This document shows, one piece after another, positions 54,227 through 63,253 of a stretch of 64,000 nt of DNA. Made by a program: the position numbers and the translations under genes. The DNA lies in the NCBI GenBank assembly GCA_039029315.1, contig JBCCGK010000050.1, forward strand, positions 1 through 64,000. The letters run 5' to 3'. The first letter of the stretch is position 1, and each line of letters begins with the position of its first letter. The stretch comes from JBCCCJ01 sp039029315. GTDB lineage: Bacteria > Bacteroidota > Bacteroidia > J057. The notes beneath the pieces were generated by a model. The model was not told where the DNA came from. It saw only the letters and a list, made by a program, of their open reading frames with translations, and made no database searches.

Positions 54227-57200
54227 ATTCTACAATCAAAACTGATTCGTCTGTCTTTACCGGAAGGATCATTTTGACGAGGGTTCCCTGAACCTCTCCA
54301 TTCGACTCATGGATTTCTCCAATATCGAGAGAGTATTGCTTGCCGGTCATTTTTGCAAATAAGGCCAATCGATCGAGGGTAATCTGCATGCCTTTCGAGA
54401 CGTGATCCGACGGGCGGTTCTTTTTCCGGGCTTTGCTTGCCTCGATCCCAATGCCATTGTCTTCGATTGTGATGAGCAAATACTCTTCGCCATAGCCATT
54501 GACAGAGACCAGAATCAATCCATCCTTGTCCAAGGCCATGATTCCATGTTTGATGGAATTTTCGACAAAGGGTTGGAGCAACATGGGTGGGATCTGAGTT
54601 TCAGATAGTTCGATTCCCGGTTCTACATTTACTTCATAATCGAATTTCTCAGGGAATCTCATCTTTTCCAGGGATAGATAGAGCTTGAGGCGCTCGATTT
54701 CTTCTCCCAGGCTGATAAAGTCTACTTTGGTACTTTCCAGGTTTTTGCGAATAAGGCGGGCGAAACTGGAAAGAAATTTATTGGCTGCTTTCTTGTCTTG
54801 TCGGTGGATGAAATACTGAATCGACTGTAGCGCATTGAAGGTGAAATGAGGATTCATCATCGCATACAGTGCCTGATGTTCCAGTTGAAGCATATCTGCT
54901 CGATTTCTGATCTGTCGTTCCTTTCTTCTCGTCATGAAGATTTGATAAATCCCCAATCCTGTCACGATCAAAATCAGCCCCAGAGAGGTCAAAAACCACC
55001 AACTCGCCCAAAATGGAGGAAGCACTTTGAACGTAAATTCGGACGTATAGGAATAATCCCAGGATTCTGCCTCTCGCTTGGCAGTCACCTGGAAGGTATA
55101 GTTTCCTGCTGGCAAATTGGGAAACAAAATTCTGGTTTCGCGGGTGGAGCTGGCTTTGTCAAAGGCTTCGAATCCTTCCAATCCTTTGAGAATGAACTTA
55201 TATTCAATCTGCTTGGGACTTTTCAGACTGACCGCAATGAATTCAAATTCAAGTCGATTCTCTGTATAATCTAATACAAGGTCTATAGGCAAGCCCCATT
55301 CATCCAGCGTATATCCCAGGCTTTCCCAATTGCTGTCCTGAGCACCGACCACTTCTGTGATGTACAATGGGGGCTTATGGGTAGAGATATCTCGTGGTGT
55401 TTCGGCCGGACTCATGATGGTTCCTTCAGAAGTACCAAACCAGATGTTACCTTTGCTGTCTAGGAAGGCGGCCTGAGCATTGCACTCAAGACTGGGCAGG
55501 CCATCTTTTCTGGTATAGTGGTTGAATTGATAATTTTTCGAATCAAAGTCTTGCACCTCCCTAAGCAGATATGACCCATTTTCTGTTCCAATCCACAGGG
55601 AGGTATCATGCTCAATCATGAGGGAGACAACAATATCCGCCCCTCTTGCCCCACTGATCTTCAACCATTCTGCGGTGTCCTTGATCCAGCTCAGGCCGAT
55701 AGAACTCCCAATCCAAATGTGATGAGCTGTATCTTCCACCATTGAAAATACATTCTCTCCGACTTCTCCACCTGTGTCATAAGGAGAAATTGTTCCTTTA
55801 TCCCATAGACAAATCCCGCCAGCCATCCCAATCCACATCCGGCCCATATGATCTTCCATCAGGGAGTAAATGATATTGCTGGTCAAGCCATCTTCCTCCT
55901 GGTAGTGCTGGGTAATGATGTCATTTTCAAGAATAAAAATTCCGTCGTCTGTTCCGATCCACAACCGATTTAGCCGATCTTCCCGAACCACATAGACTGC
56001 ATTACATAGCAGGCCGTCTTCCTTGCGAAAGACTGTGAAACCGGCATCATTGTATTTGGTTAACGTTCCATTATAGGAGGCAAACCAGAAATTACCCGCT
56101 TTGTCCTCAAATGCCGAACAAATCCCGTCTCCTCCAAGACCTTCTTTGCTGGAATAGGTTTTCAGAACCTTTTTTTGTTCGGCATCCCAGACATTGATCC
56201 CCCGATCTCTGGTCGAGATCCAAATATGGCCATCATCATCTTCCAAAAATGATTTTGCCAAATTGCTGCTCAGGCGATTTTGCATTCCGTAAGATTCGAA
56301 CACGCCTACGGTGATTTTTCTTGCTCCCCCCCCATCTGTACCAAACCAGATATTTCCTTCAAAATCTTCAATGGTAGATCTCATTTGGTAATCCAAAAAA
56401 CGCTCGCTGCTCTCCATTGGGATAAATTCCCCTTCATTATATCGGATGATCCCTCTCCTTGTTCCCAGCCATAATTGCCCCTTGCTGTCTTCTACCATAC
56501 AATGGACTTCCGTATCGGGCAGCTCATCTCCCGTCAGTCTTACTTCTGTGAATTGTTGACCATCCCACATATATAGCCCCCGATTTGTGCCAATCCAGAT
56601 TTGTTCCTCGCTATCTTCCAGCAGGGCATACACTTCCATTTGGTTTGGGAATGGGACATTCTTGGGGCGATCCAAAACTGACGAATTGGCTTCCTTGAGA
56701 AACAATCCCTCCAGCGTTGCAATCCAGATATCGTCATGTTTGCTTTGGAGAATGGCTTGTACATGGGGCTTGACTGGCGCTGCTATCCATTCAAACGGTT
56801 CATTCACAACCTGCGATCCATCATAGAGAAATACGCCTGCTGCCTGAGTCCCAATTAACAAATTGCCATCGCGATCCTGGATCAAACAAGTCAAATCATT
56901 GGAAGGCAAGCCATCTTCTATCGTAAGATTCTCAAATGCCTCCCCATTGTAGGATGTCAGGCCGTTATCTGTTGCCATCCACAAGATTCCTTCCTCGTCT
57001 TCCAGGATATCTCTCATGAAGGTTCCTTCCAAGCCTTCATCTGCACCGAAGTGAATAAATTCATTCCCATCAAACCGATAGACTCCTCCATGTGTCCCAA
57101 ACCAGATAAATCGGTCCTTGTCTTCATGAACTGAAATAACCTGGGAATGCAGATCCTGATTGGTTGAATATCCGGAGACATTGTAAACCTGAGACTGCAC

Positions 57201-57248
57201 GGACAAGCAGATCAATAAGCAAACAACTACCAAGATGTATCGAAGCAT
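54225..57248 (-). CDS. Two-component regulator propeller sensor histidine kinase (LytS type)
   Basis: This 1007-aa protein has a signal peptide (YILVVVCLLICLSVQSQ). Residues about 25-640 carry some fourteen propeller repeats of the type 'W-x-G-T-x-x-G-(I/L)' (for example IWFGTDGGGARK and LWIGTDDGIFIL), forming two seven-bladed periplasmic propellers. A Y_Y_Y domain (about 655-740) and one TM helix (FWASWWFLTSLGLILIVTG, about 747) follow. The cytoplasmic His_kinase (PF06580) domain has MNPHFTFNALQS with the phospho-His, and a HATPase domain. Such sensors usually pair with a LytTR regulator, but none lies in this window. It could respond to a glycan. Confidence 0.93.
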   Translation of the reverse strand: MLRYILVVVCLLICLSVQSQVYNVSGYSTNQDLHSQVISVHEDKDRFIWFGTHGGVYRFDGNEFIHFGADEGLEGTFMRDILEDEEGILWMATDNGLTSYNGEAFENLTIEDGLPSNDLTCLIQDRDGNLLIGTQAAGVFLYDGSQVVNEPFEWIAAPVKPHVQAILQSKHDDIWIATLEGLFLKEANSSVLDRPKNVPFPNQMEVYALLEDSEEQIWIGTNRGLYMWDGQQFTEVRLTGDELPDTEVHCMVEDSKGQLWLGTRRGIIRYNEGEFIPMESSERFLDYQMRSTIEDFEGNIWFGTDGGGARKITVGVFESYGMQNRLSSNLAKSFLEDDDGHIWISTRDRGINVWDAEQKKVLKTYSSKEGLGGDGICSAFEDKAGNFWFASYNGTLTKYNDAGFTVFRKEDGLLCNAVYVVREDRLNRLWIGTDDGIFILENDIITQHYQEEDGLTSNIIYSLMEDHMGRMWIGMAGGICLWDKGTISPYDTGGEVGENVFSMVEDTAHHIWIGSSIGLSWIKDTAEWLKISGARGADIVVSLMIEHDTSLWIGTENGSYLLREVQDFDSKNYQFNHYTRKDGLPSLECNAQAAFLDSKGNIWFGTSEGTIMSPAETPRDISTHKPPLYITEVVGAQDSNWESLGYTLDEWGLPIDLVLDYTENRLEFEFIAVSLKSPKQIEYKFILKGLEGFEAFDKASSTRETRILFPNLPAGNYTFQVTAKREAESWDYSYTSEFTFKVLPPFWASWWFLTSLGLILIVTGLGIYQIFMTRRKERQIRNRADMLQLEHQALYAMMNPHFTFNALQSIQYFIHRQDKKAANKFLSSFARLIRKNLESTKVDFISLGEEIERLKLYLSLEKMRFPEKFDYEVNVEPGIELSETQIPPMLLQPFVENSIKHGIMALDKDGLILVSVNGYGEEYLLITIEDNGIGIEASKARKKNRPSDHVSKGMQITLDRLALFAKMTGKQYSLDIGEIHESNGEVQGTLVKMILPVKTDESVLIVE

Positions 57249-57330
57249 AAAAGAGGGTCTGTTTCTGTGGTCGAGTCCACAAGATACAAACTCTCTCCTG
57301 AAAATATGAATGGATCAGTCTGATCTATGG

Positions 57331-60300
57331 TCAGATTTCTATCTGGTAAGCGTTTCTGATTGCATCATAAACCACATCGTGAATTCGCTGACGAATTTTC
57401 AGCTCATTCAACTTCCAGTTGTTGGGCTTGGGATGGACTCGATTGGAGAGGAATATGTACACCAATTCCTCCTCTGGATCTACCCAGGCACATGTGCCGG
57501 TAAATCCTGTATGACCAAAGGAAGCTTGTGATGCCTGAGATCCAATGATGTATTCAGAGCGATAGGTGGGTGGTTTGTCAAATCCGTAGCCTCTGTGGCC
57601 ACCTTGCTTTCGGGTATACTCCCGGACGACATTGGGGTCCATGAATCGCTCTCCGCCATAATGTCCAAGATTGAGAAGCATCTGGAATAAATGTGCCAGG
57701 TCCTGCGCATTGGAGAACAAGCCTGCATTGCCGGAGACTCCTCCAAGCAGAGCAGCTGTTGGATCATGGACATATCCCCGCAACAATTGACCTCTCCAGG
57801 CTCCATCATATGTCGTGGGAACAATTCGTTCTGGCTCACACCACTGACGTGGATTGAAGGAGGTATTTTGCATTCCGAGCCCCTGATACAGTTCTCGCTG
57901 CAGGTAGACATTCATCGGTTCCTGATTGATAGAATCAATCGCTTGCTGGACCAAAATCATATTGGCATCGCTATATTCGTAAGCCTTGGCAGGAGAGACA
58001 TTGGTTGCCTTCGTTTTCATCCAAAGGCTATCCCAATAGTCTTCTCGCATGAAGAAATCTCCTGCGACTTGTATCGAGTAGAGGCTATCATCAGAGGCAT
58101 GATAATAGCGATCGTATTTTCCTACCAGACTATCCCGATAGTTAAGGAATGGCAAAATCGCTAAGCCAGCCGGTAATCCACTGTGATGGGTCAGCAGTTC
58201 GGATATCTTCAGATCAAAAATCTGTCCTCGCCGTTTGATTTGCCCCATCTTCCAGGTTTTCAAAATCAATAAACTATCTGCGCCCCAATCAACCGTATCT
58301 GTAGCAGGTTGAGCAGAGGAAGCACTTCGTTGGGATACAAGAACAAAAGGAGAAGAATCCTTTTTCAGTACAGGAAGCGAATCCTTGTGAACAAATAAGG
58401 TATCGGTATGTGAAACTGAATCCATGATCACCAACTGATCACGGAAGAAGCGACTTAATCTGTCATCTGGATGAAGTCTGTCATCCTGATCCATTTTCAT
58501 GGATGCTACTGTTGTAGCAGCCACCTTGGTAACAGAGGCCAGATCATAGAGGTCTGAGGGATACACCCTTCGCTTGCGTGCATAGGTGTGATGTCCAAAA
58601 GCCTGATTATATATAACCTTTCCTCCTTTGGCTACCAGTACCTGACATCCAGGCATGGCATAGGCATGAATCCCTTCCTGGACGATAGAATCAATTCTTG
58701 CCAAATCTCCAGAGGCAATTCCCACTTCTTCTGGCTGGCTGAAAGCCAATCTGGTAACGGGAGTTGAGCGTCCCTGATCATAAGTCAGTCTGTCAGACAA
58801 ACTCACTGGTAATCGACCGCCCGGCGAGACTCCTCCCCACAATAACTGCCCCAATAGTTGTTGATCCAGGGGCAAGTTGTCATACACCTGCACGAGGCTT
58901 GGATACGACTCAAAGGCTGTCAAAGGAGATAAGTCCTCTCCAACATTGACAATAATGACCTCTGTCATCTTTGCCAGTGTTTCCAATGAAGTCATAAAAT
59001 CGGGATCTATCTTATTGGGTTCTGACTGCTCGTTCAGGACAATAACTACAGGATCAAATTCTGCGAGAATCCTTGGTTTCAGTGGCTTGATACCTTCATT
59101 GTCTTCTGATGGTATGTGAGACGTACTCACGGGGCCATAGGTGCGCATGGTAGAGAGAAGGTCTGGCAATTCGTCTCCTATGACCAATAGATGTGTCGCC
59201 TTGTCTTTGATATTGGAAAATGGAATTTGCTGGTTGTTGTTCTGCACCAAAGTCAAATGCGCCTGCGCCAGTTGTCGGTTATTCCATCGGATGCGTGCAT
59301 CATTGGACGGTGGCGAGAGTGTGTCCCGAATACTCGTCCATTGCATGCGGCTTGCATCACTCCACGATTTTGCCAACAGGAGCTTATGTCCATTTTCTTT
59401 CAATTCTTCGTCAGAGAAGAAATTGCGGCTGACAAGGTCTCGAGCTGTTGCCATTGCTATGGGGAGTTGATCAGGACGAACCAATATCAAGTCGGTACCT
59501 GCTTTGAGCATTTTGCGAACCTGATCCTCTACATCTCCCAACTCCTTTTCTACCTCTCCTAACAACAACCCTCTGTAGGCTATATTTTTTTCCAAATATG
59601 ACTGAATAATCTGGGTCTTTTGAGAATTGAGGTGAATCCGATCGATTACCTCCGACTCGATCATCATGGCAGCAAATCCCGCCTGAGACATTTGATCATA
59701 AGGATGTAGCAAATATTCGATCCGCGCAGAGTCTCGTTCATAAGGGAAATATGGGACGACTTCTGTGGGACTCAACAGCACATGTGCTTGCTGGAAGCCT
59801 CGGTTGAGGGCAGCAAGATTGTTGACAATTTGTTCTGTGTTTTCATCCTGAAAATTCGCCTGAAGAGAGGGAGTAAGATAGAGATGAACGCCAAGTGCTT
59901 GTAATTCAACAGCAGCTTGCCTCCCTATCTCTCGTAATAAAGAGTCATCCCGAATGGCTGCAAAGGAAAGATCATGAGGAATCTGAATCAAGGAATCCGC
60001 AATATTGGTCGCATCCATCCCAATCAATAAGGGATGTCTCGGCTGATGTTGCAGGGCATGGGTAAGTCTGTATTGATCCTGAATTGGATATCCCCGAAAC
60101 AAAACCCCTCCGACCTGATACTGAGAAATCAAGGCGGTCAATTCTGGTTCTGTGGTATCGGCATGATCTGTCACGACCATGAACATTTCTCCAATTCTGC
60201 TTTCAGTCTCCATCTTGTGCCATACGGAGTCAGCCCATCCTGCATCTACTGTGAGGAAGGGCGCTGGGCGATATTCTGGAAGCTCCTCTTTTGGGGAAAT

Positions 60301-60366
60301 GGTTATCAACACCACCAAAAGTAGGCACAGCACTATCCAGAAACTCATATGTGAACGAGTAGTCAT
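57331..60366 (-). CDS. GH3-like domain fused to class C beta-lactamase-type serine hydrolase
   Basis: This 1011-aa exported protein has an N-terminal membrane or signal segment (SFWIVLCLLLVVLITI). Residues 40-380 resemble the GH3 N-terminal barrel (LLIGMDATNIADSL, QVGGVLFRGYP), but the NagZ motif KHFPGHGDT and the later catalytic Asp (TDAL) are absent. A GH3 C-terminal-like domain follows. Residues about 570-1011 are a beta-lactamase/DD-peptidase-like domain with the nucleophile in SVTK, a second-motif Tyr in YSDANM, and HTGF as the third motif. The family acts on peptidoglycan or its fragments in the periplasm. The hydrolase half should be active and the glycosidase half inactive. I chose the ATG at 60366. 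Confidence 0.9.
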   Translation of the reverse strand: MTTRSHMSFWIVLCLLLVVLITISPKEELPEYRPAPFLTVDAGWADSVWHKMETESRIGEMFMVVTDHADTTEPELTALISQYQVGGVLFRGYPIQDQYRLTHALQHQPRHPLLIGMDATNIADSLIQIPHDLSFAAIRDDSLLREIGRQAAVELQALGVHLYLTPSLQANFQDENTEQIVNNLAALNRGFQQAHVLLSPTEVVPYFPYERDSARIEYLLHPYDQMSQAGFAAMMIESEVIDRIHLNSQKTQIIQSYLEKNIAYRGLLLGEVEKELGDVEDQVRKMLKAGTDLILVRPDQLPIAMATARDLVSRNFFSDEELKENGHKLLLAKSWSDASRMQWTSIRDTLSPPSNDARIRWNNRQLAQAHLTLVQNNNQQIPFSNIKDKATHLLVIGDELPDLLSTMRTYGPVSTSHIPSEDNEGIKPLKPRILAEFDPVVIVLNEQSEPNKIDPDFMTSLETLAKMTEVIIVNVGEDLSPLTAFESYPSLVQVYDNLPLDQQLLGQLLWGGVSPGGRLPVSLSDRLTYDQGRSTPVTRLAFSQPEEVGIASGDLARIDSIVQEGIHAYAMPGCQVLVAKGGKVIYNQAFGHHTYARKRRVYPSDLYDLASVTKVAATTVASMKMDQDDRLHPDDRLSRFFRDQLVIMDSVSHTDTLFVHKDSLPVLKKDSSPFVLVSQRSASSAQPATDTVDWGADSLLILKTWKMGQIKRRGQIFDLKISELLTHHSGLPAGLAILPFLNYRDSLVGKYDRYYHASDDSLYSIQVAGDFFMREDYWDSLWMKTKATNVSPAKAYEYSDANMILVQQAIDSINQEPMNVYLQRELYQGLGMQNTSFNPRQWCEPERIVPTTYDGAWRGQLLRGYVHDPTAALLGGVSGNAGLFSNAQDLAHLFQMLLNLGHYGGERFMDPNVVREYTRKQGGHRGYGFDKPPTYRSEYIIGSQASQASFGHTGFTGTCAWVDPEEELVYIFLSNRVHPKPNNWKLNELKIRQRIHDVVYDAIRNAYQIEI

Positions 60367-60837
60367 GTCTGTTGATCCTGAGATTATCAATCTTTCCTGT
60401 TTGTTACGCAGTTTATCAAAACTCCTTCTCACCACCAATGAATCCTGTTGTTCATTCTAAGCCATTGTTTCATTTCTTGAAATATCAAATGAAAGAAACC
60501 ACCTAGAATTGAAGGAATTCTATGAGAATTGGAACGATTTAGAAGGAATAGCTGTGATAAATGTGACGTCTTGACTGGTTAAATTGCACGAAAAAGGGGG
60601 AGTGTAAGATCAGAAACCATTTCGTCGTAATGTGTATATCTATATATACGGAATCTATCAAAGAGGGTTGATGGATATGCGTGATTCGTCAAAAAAGCTG
60701 AATAAATGGTAGGATTTCCTTTGCAGGTAGCCAAACTATCCTGACAAGTGGATTATTGGAATACAGAGAAACTGCTTGTATGAGAATCATGCTTTTACAA
60801 GCAACAAAAGGCAGCAAATCAAAAAATCAGCTGATTA
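60367..60837. other. Intergenic, 471 bp, AT-rich
   Basis: No gene is recognised. It lies between the start of the GH3-like fusion gene and the end of parE. It should hold the promoter of the former and the terminator of the latter, but neither is distinct. Confidence 0.5.
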
Positions 60838-62697
60838 TCAAGCCATTACCACATCCTTCTCGATTTTCAGATTCTGGATGATAAATTTCTGACGGTCCGG
60901 TGTGTTCTTGCCCATGTAATACATCAGGAGTTTTTTGATGGCAGTATCCTTCTGAAGCATTACTGGCTGCAGGCGGATATCTTCTCCAATAAACTGCCCA
61001 AATTCATCGGGAGAAATCTCGCCTAATCCTTTGAATCGGGTGATCTCTGGCTTGCCACCCAGTTTGTTCATGGCGGCTTGTTTCTCCTCTTCAGAGTAGC
61101 AATAAAATGTCTGCTTTTTGTTCCGAACCCGAAACAGGGGAGTGTCCAGGATGTACAAATGTCCCCCTCTCACCAAGTCAGGAAAAAATTGAAGGAAGAA
61201 TGTAAGAAGTAGCAGACGAATATGCATACCGTCCACATCTGCATCTGTTGCAATCACCACATTGTTATATCGCAAGCCATCAATCCCGTCTTCAATGTTC
61301 AGGGCATGTTGAAGAAGGTTAAATTCTTCATTTTCATAAACGACCTTCTTTGTCAATCCGAAACAGTTCAGTGGTTTTCCTCTCAAACTGAATACGGCTT
61401 GTGTATCGACATTTCTGGCTTTGGTGATCGAGCCACTGGCAGAATCTCCCTCAGTAATGAAGAGGGTGGTGCCAAGCTTCTTTTCCTGATCTCCTCTCTT
61501 ATCCATCAAATGTACCCTGCAGTCACGTAATTTCTTGTTGTGGAGATTGGCTTTCTTGGCTCGTTTGTTTGCCAGTTTTTTGATCCCTGCGATTTCTTTT
61601 CTTTCTCGTTCTGACTGTTGGATTCTTTTCAGAAGCGCTGCTGCTGAATCTGGATTTTTGTGAAGGTAATTTTCTAATTCCTTGACAACAAAGTCATTGA
61701 TAAATGTTCTGACAGTCGGACTTTTGGGACCTGCAATATTGATAGAACCAAGCTTGGTTTTGGTTTGAGATTCAAATACCGGCTCCTGAACACGAATGCT
61801 GATGGCCGCAATGATAGAAGCCCGAATGTCAGTGGTATCAAAGTTTTTTCCATAAAATTCTCTCACACACCTGACGATTGCTTCCCTGAATGCCTGAAGA
61901 TGGGTTCCTCCTGAAGAGGTGTACTGGCCGTTGACAAAAGAGTAGTATTCTTCTCCATAAGAGTTGCCATGTGTCATGGCGAGTTCGATGTCATAGCCTG
62001 AGAGGTGGATAATGGGATAGCGGATGCTTTCGGGATCTGTTTTGTTTTCCAGCAAATCCAGCAAGCCATTTTTGGAATAGTATCGCTTTCCATTCAGGAA
62101 GAGAGACAAGCCTGCGTTCAAGTAGGCGTAATTACGGATTTGATTTACCAGATAGTCCGGGATAAACCGATAGTTCTTGAACACCCCGCTATCCGGCCGA
62201 AACAATACGGTCGTTCCGTTTTCCTCATCTGTCTTCTTCACCCTATGATCTTTGACCAGCTCCCCTTTTTCAAATTCGGCCACTTTCTTTTTTCCATCAC
62301 GCACAGACTCAACACGAAAATAATTCGATAGGGCATTGACTGCCTTGGTTCCCACGCCATTCAGACCAACTGACTTCTTAAATGCTTCAGAGTCATATTT
62401 TCCACCTGTATTGATCTTGGATACACAGTCGATGACCTTGCCGAGGGGAATTCCTCTCCCAAAATCTCGAATAACTACTTCCCCTCCTTTGATCTGGATA
62501 TCAATCTTCTTTCCATGTCCCATGACATACTCATCGATAGAATTGTCAATAACCTCTTTGACAAGAATATAAATCCCGTCATCCTGAGAAGATCCATCTC
62601 CTAATTTTCCGATATACATACCTGGGCGGAGACGAATGTGCTCACGCCAATCCAGAGACTTGATACTGTCTTCGTTGTAGATGGGAGTTTTTGCCAT
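60838..62697 (-). CDS. parE: DNA topoisomerase IV subunit B
   Basis: This 619-aa ATPase subunit of type II topoisomerase has a GHKL ATPase domain with IRLRPGMYIG near residue 20, EVIDNSIDEYVMGHG near 48 and INTGGKYDSEAFKKSVGLNG near 95. A transducer domain follows, then a TOPRIM domain with LFITEGDSASGSI near residue 407 and DADVDGMHIRLLLL near 480. The short length and the IDNSIDE signature (GyrB has VDNSIDE) favour ParE over GyrB. The parC gene is not in the window. It decatenates daughter chromosomes with ParC and is a fluoroquinolone-class target. Confidence 0.9.
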   Translation of the reverse strand: MAKTPIYNEDSIKSLDWREHIRLRPGMYIGKLGDGSSQDDGIYILVKEVIDNSIDEYVMGHGKKIDIQIKGGEVVIRDFGRGIPLGKVIDCVSKINTGGKYDSEAFKKSVGLNGVGTKAVNALSNYFRVESVRDGKKKVAEFEKGELVKDHRVKKTDEENGTTVLFRPDSGVFKNYRFIPDYLVNQIRNYAYLNAGLSLFLNGKRYYSKNGLLDLLENKTDPESIRYPIIHLSGYDIELAMTHGNSYGEEYYSFVNGQYTSSGGTHLQAFREAIVRCVREFYGKNFDTTDIRASIIAAISIRVQEPVFESQTKTKLGSINIAGPKSPTVRTFINDFVVKELENYLHKNPDSAAALLKRIQQSERERKEIAGIKKLANKRAKKANLHNKKLRDCRVHLMDKRGDQEKKLGTTLFITEGDSASGSITKARNVDTQAVFSLRGKPLNCFGLTKKVVYENEEFNLLQHALNIEDGIDGLRYNNVVIATDADVDGMHIRLLLLTFFLQFFPDLVRGGHLYILDTPLFRVRNKKQTFYCYSEEEKQAAMNKLGGKPEITRFKGLGEISPDEFGQFIGEDIRLQPVMLQKDTAIKKLLMYYMGKNTPDRQKFIIQNLKIEKDVVMA

Positions 62698-62857
62698 GAA
62701 TGTTAGTGGATAAGAATGATCTACCGAGGAATGATCAAAAATTATGCTAAAAATATAAGTAATGCAAAAATACCAAGAATTTTACTCCCAGAAAAGTTCT
62801 GAAAACATTCTCCTTTGTCCTCAAAACACATTATCTTTGCAGCAAAGCAGAAGAGCC

Positions 62858-63196
62858 ATGCAAGAATCAATGATTAAAGTATCTGAGGCGGCATTTGAGC
62901 ATGTGAATACCCTACGAGCTGAGCAAGGGTATGATGAGAGTTATGGTCTACGTGTGAGCGTAGAAGGGGGGGGATGTTCAGGTCTGATGTATAAGCTGGA
63001 TTTTGACAATCAGGAACAAGCAGGAGATCAGGTCATTGAAGATAAAGGAATCAGGATATTTGTCAATATCAAGAGTCTTCTCTATCTGGTAGGGACCGAG
63101 CTGGATTATTCTGGTGGTCTTCACGGCAAGGGGTTTCATTTTTCAAACCCCAATGCTTCGCGTACCTGTGCTTGCGGTGAGAGTTTTTCAGTTTGA
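62858..63196 (+). CDS. A-type iron-sulfur cluster carrier (HesB/IscA family)
   Basis: This 112-aa protein has the three conserved Cys: one in SVEGGGCSGLMY and two in the C-terminal CAC of RTCACGESFSV. It delivers Fe-S clusters to client proteins. I chose the ATG at 62858 (MQESMIKVSEAAFEHV); a second ATG at 62870 is possible. The frame is open upstream to 62762, but that part is unlike the family. A TATCTTTG box at 62832-62839 lies just before the start and fits a Bacteroidota -7 element. Confidence 0.93.
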   Translation: MQESMIKVSEAAFEHVNTLRAEQGYDESYGLRVSVEGGGCSGLMYKLDFDNQEQAGDQVIEDKGIRIFVNIKSLLYLVGTELDYSGGLHGKGFHFSNPNASRTCACGESFSV

Positions 63197-63253
63197 TCTA
63201 TCGAACCCGCGATTGGCTACGCACTGCGTTGAACCTGTAATTCCCACCCCTAT

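Noticed and set aside
62762..62857. 32-residue N-terminal extension of the A-type Fe-S carrier
   Set aside because: The extension is unlike the family and overlaps the likely promoter; the ATG at 62858 fits homologues.
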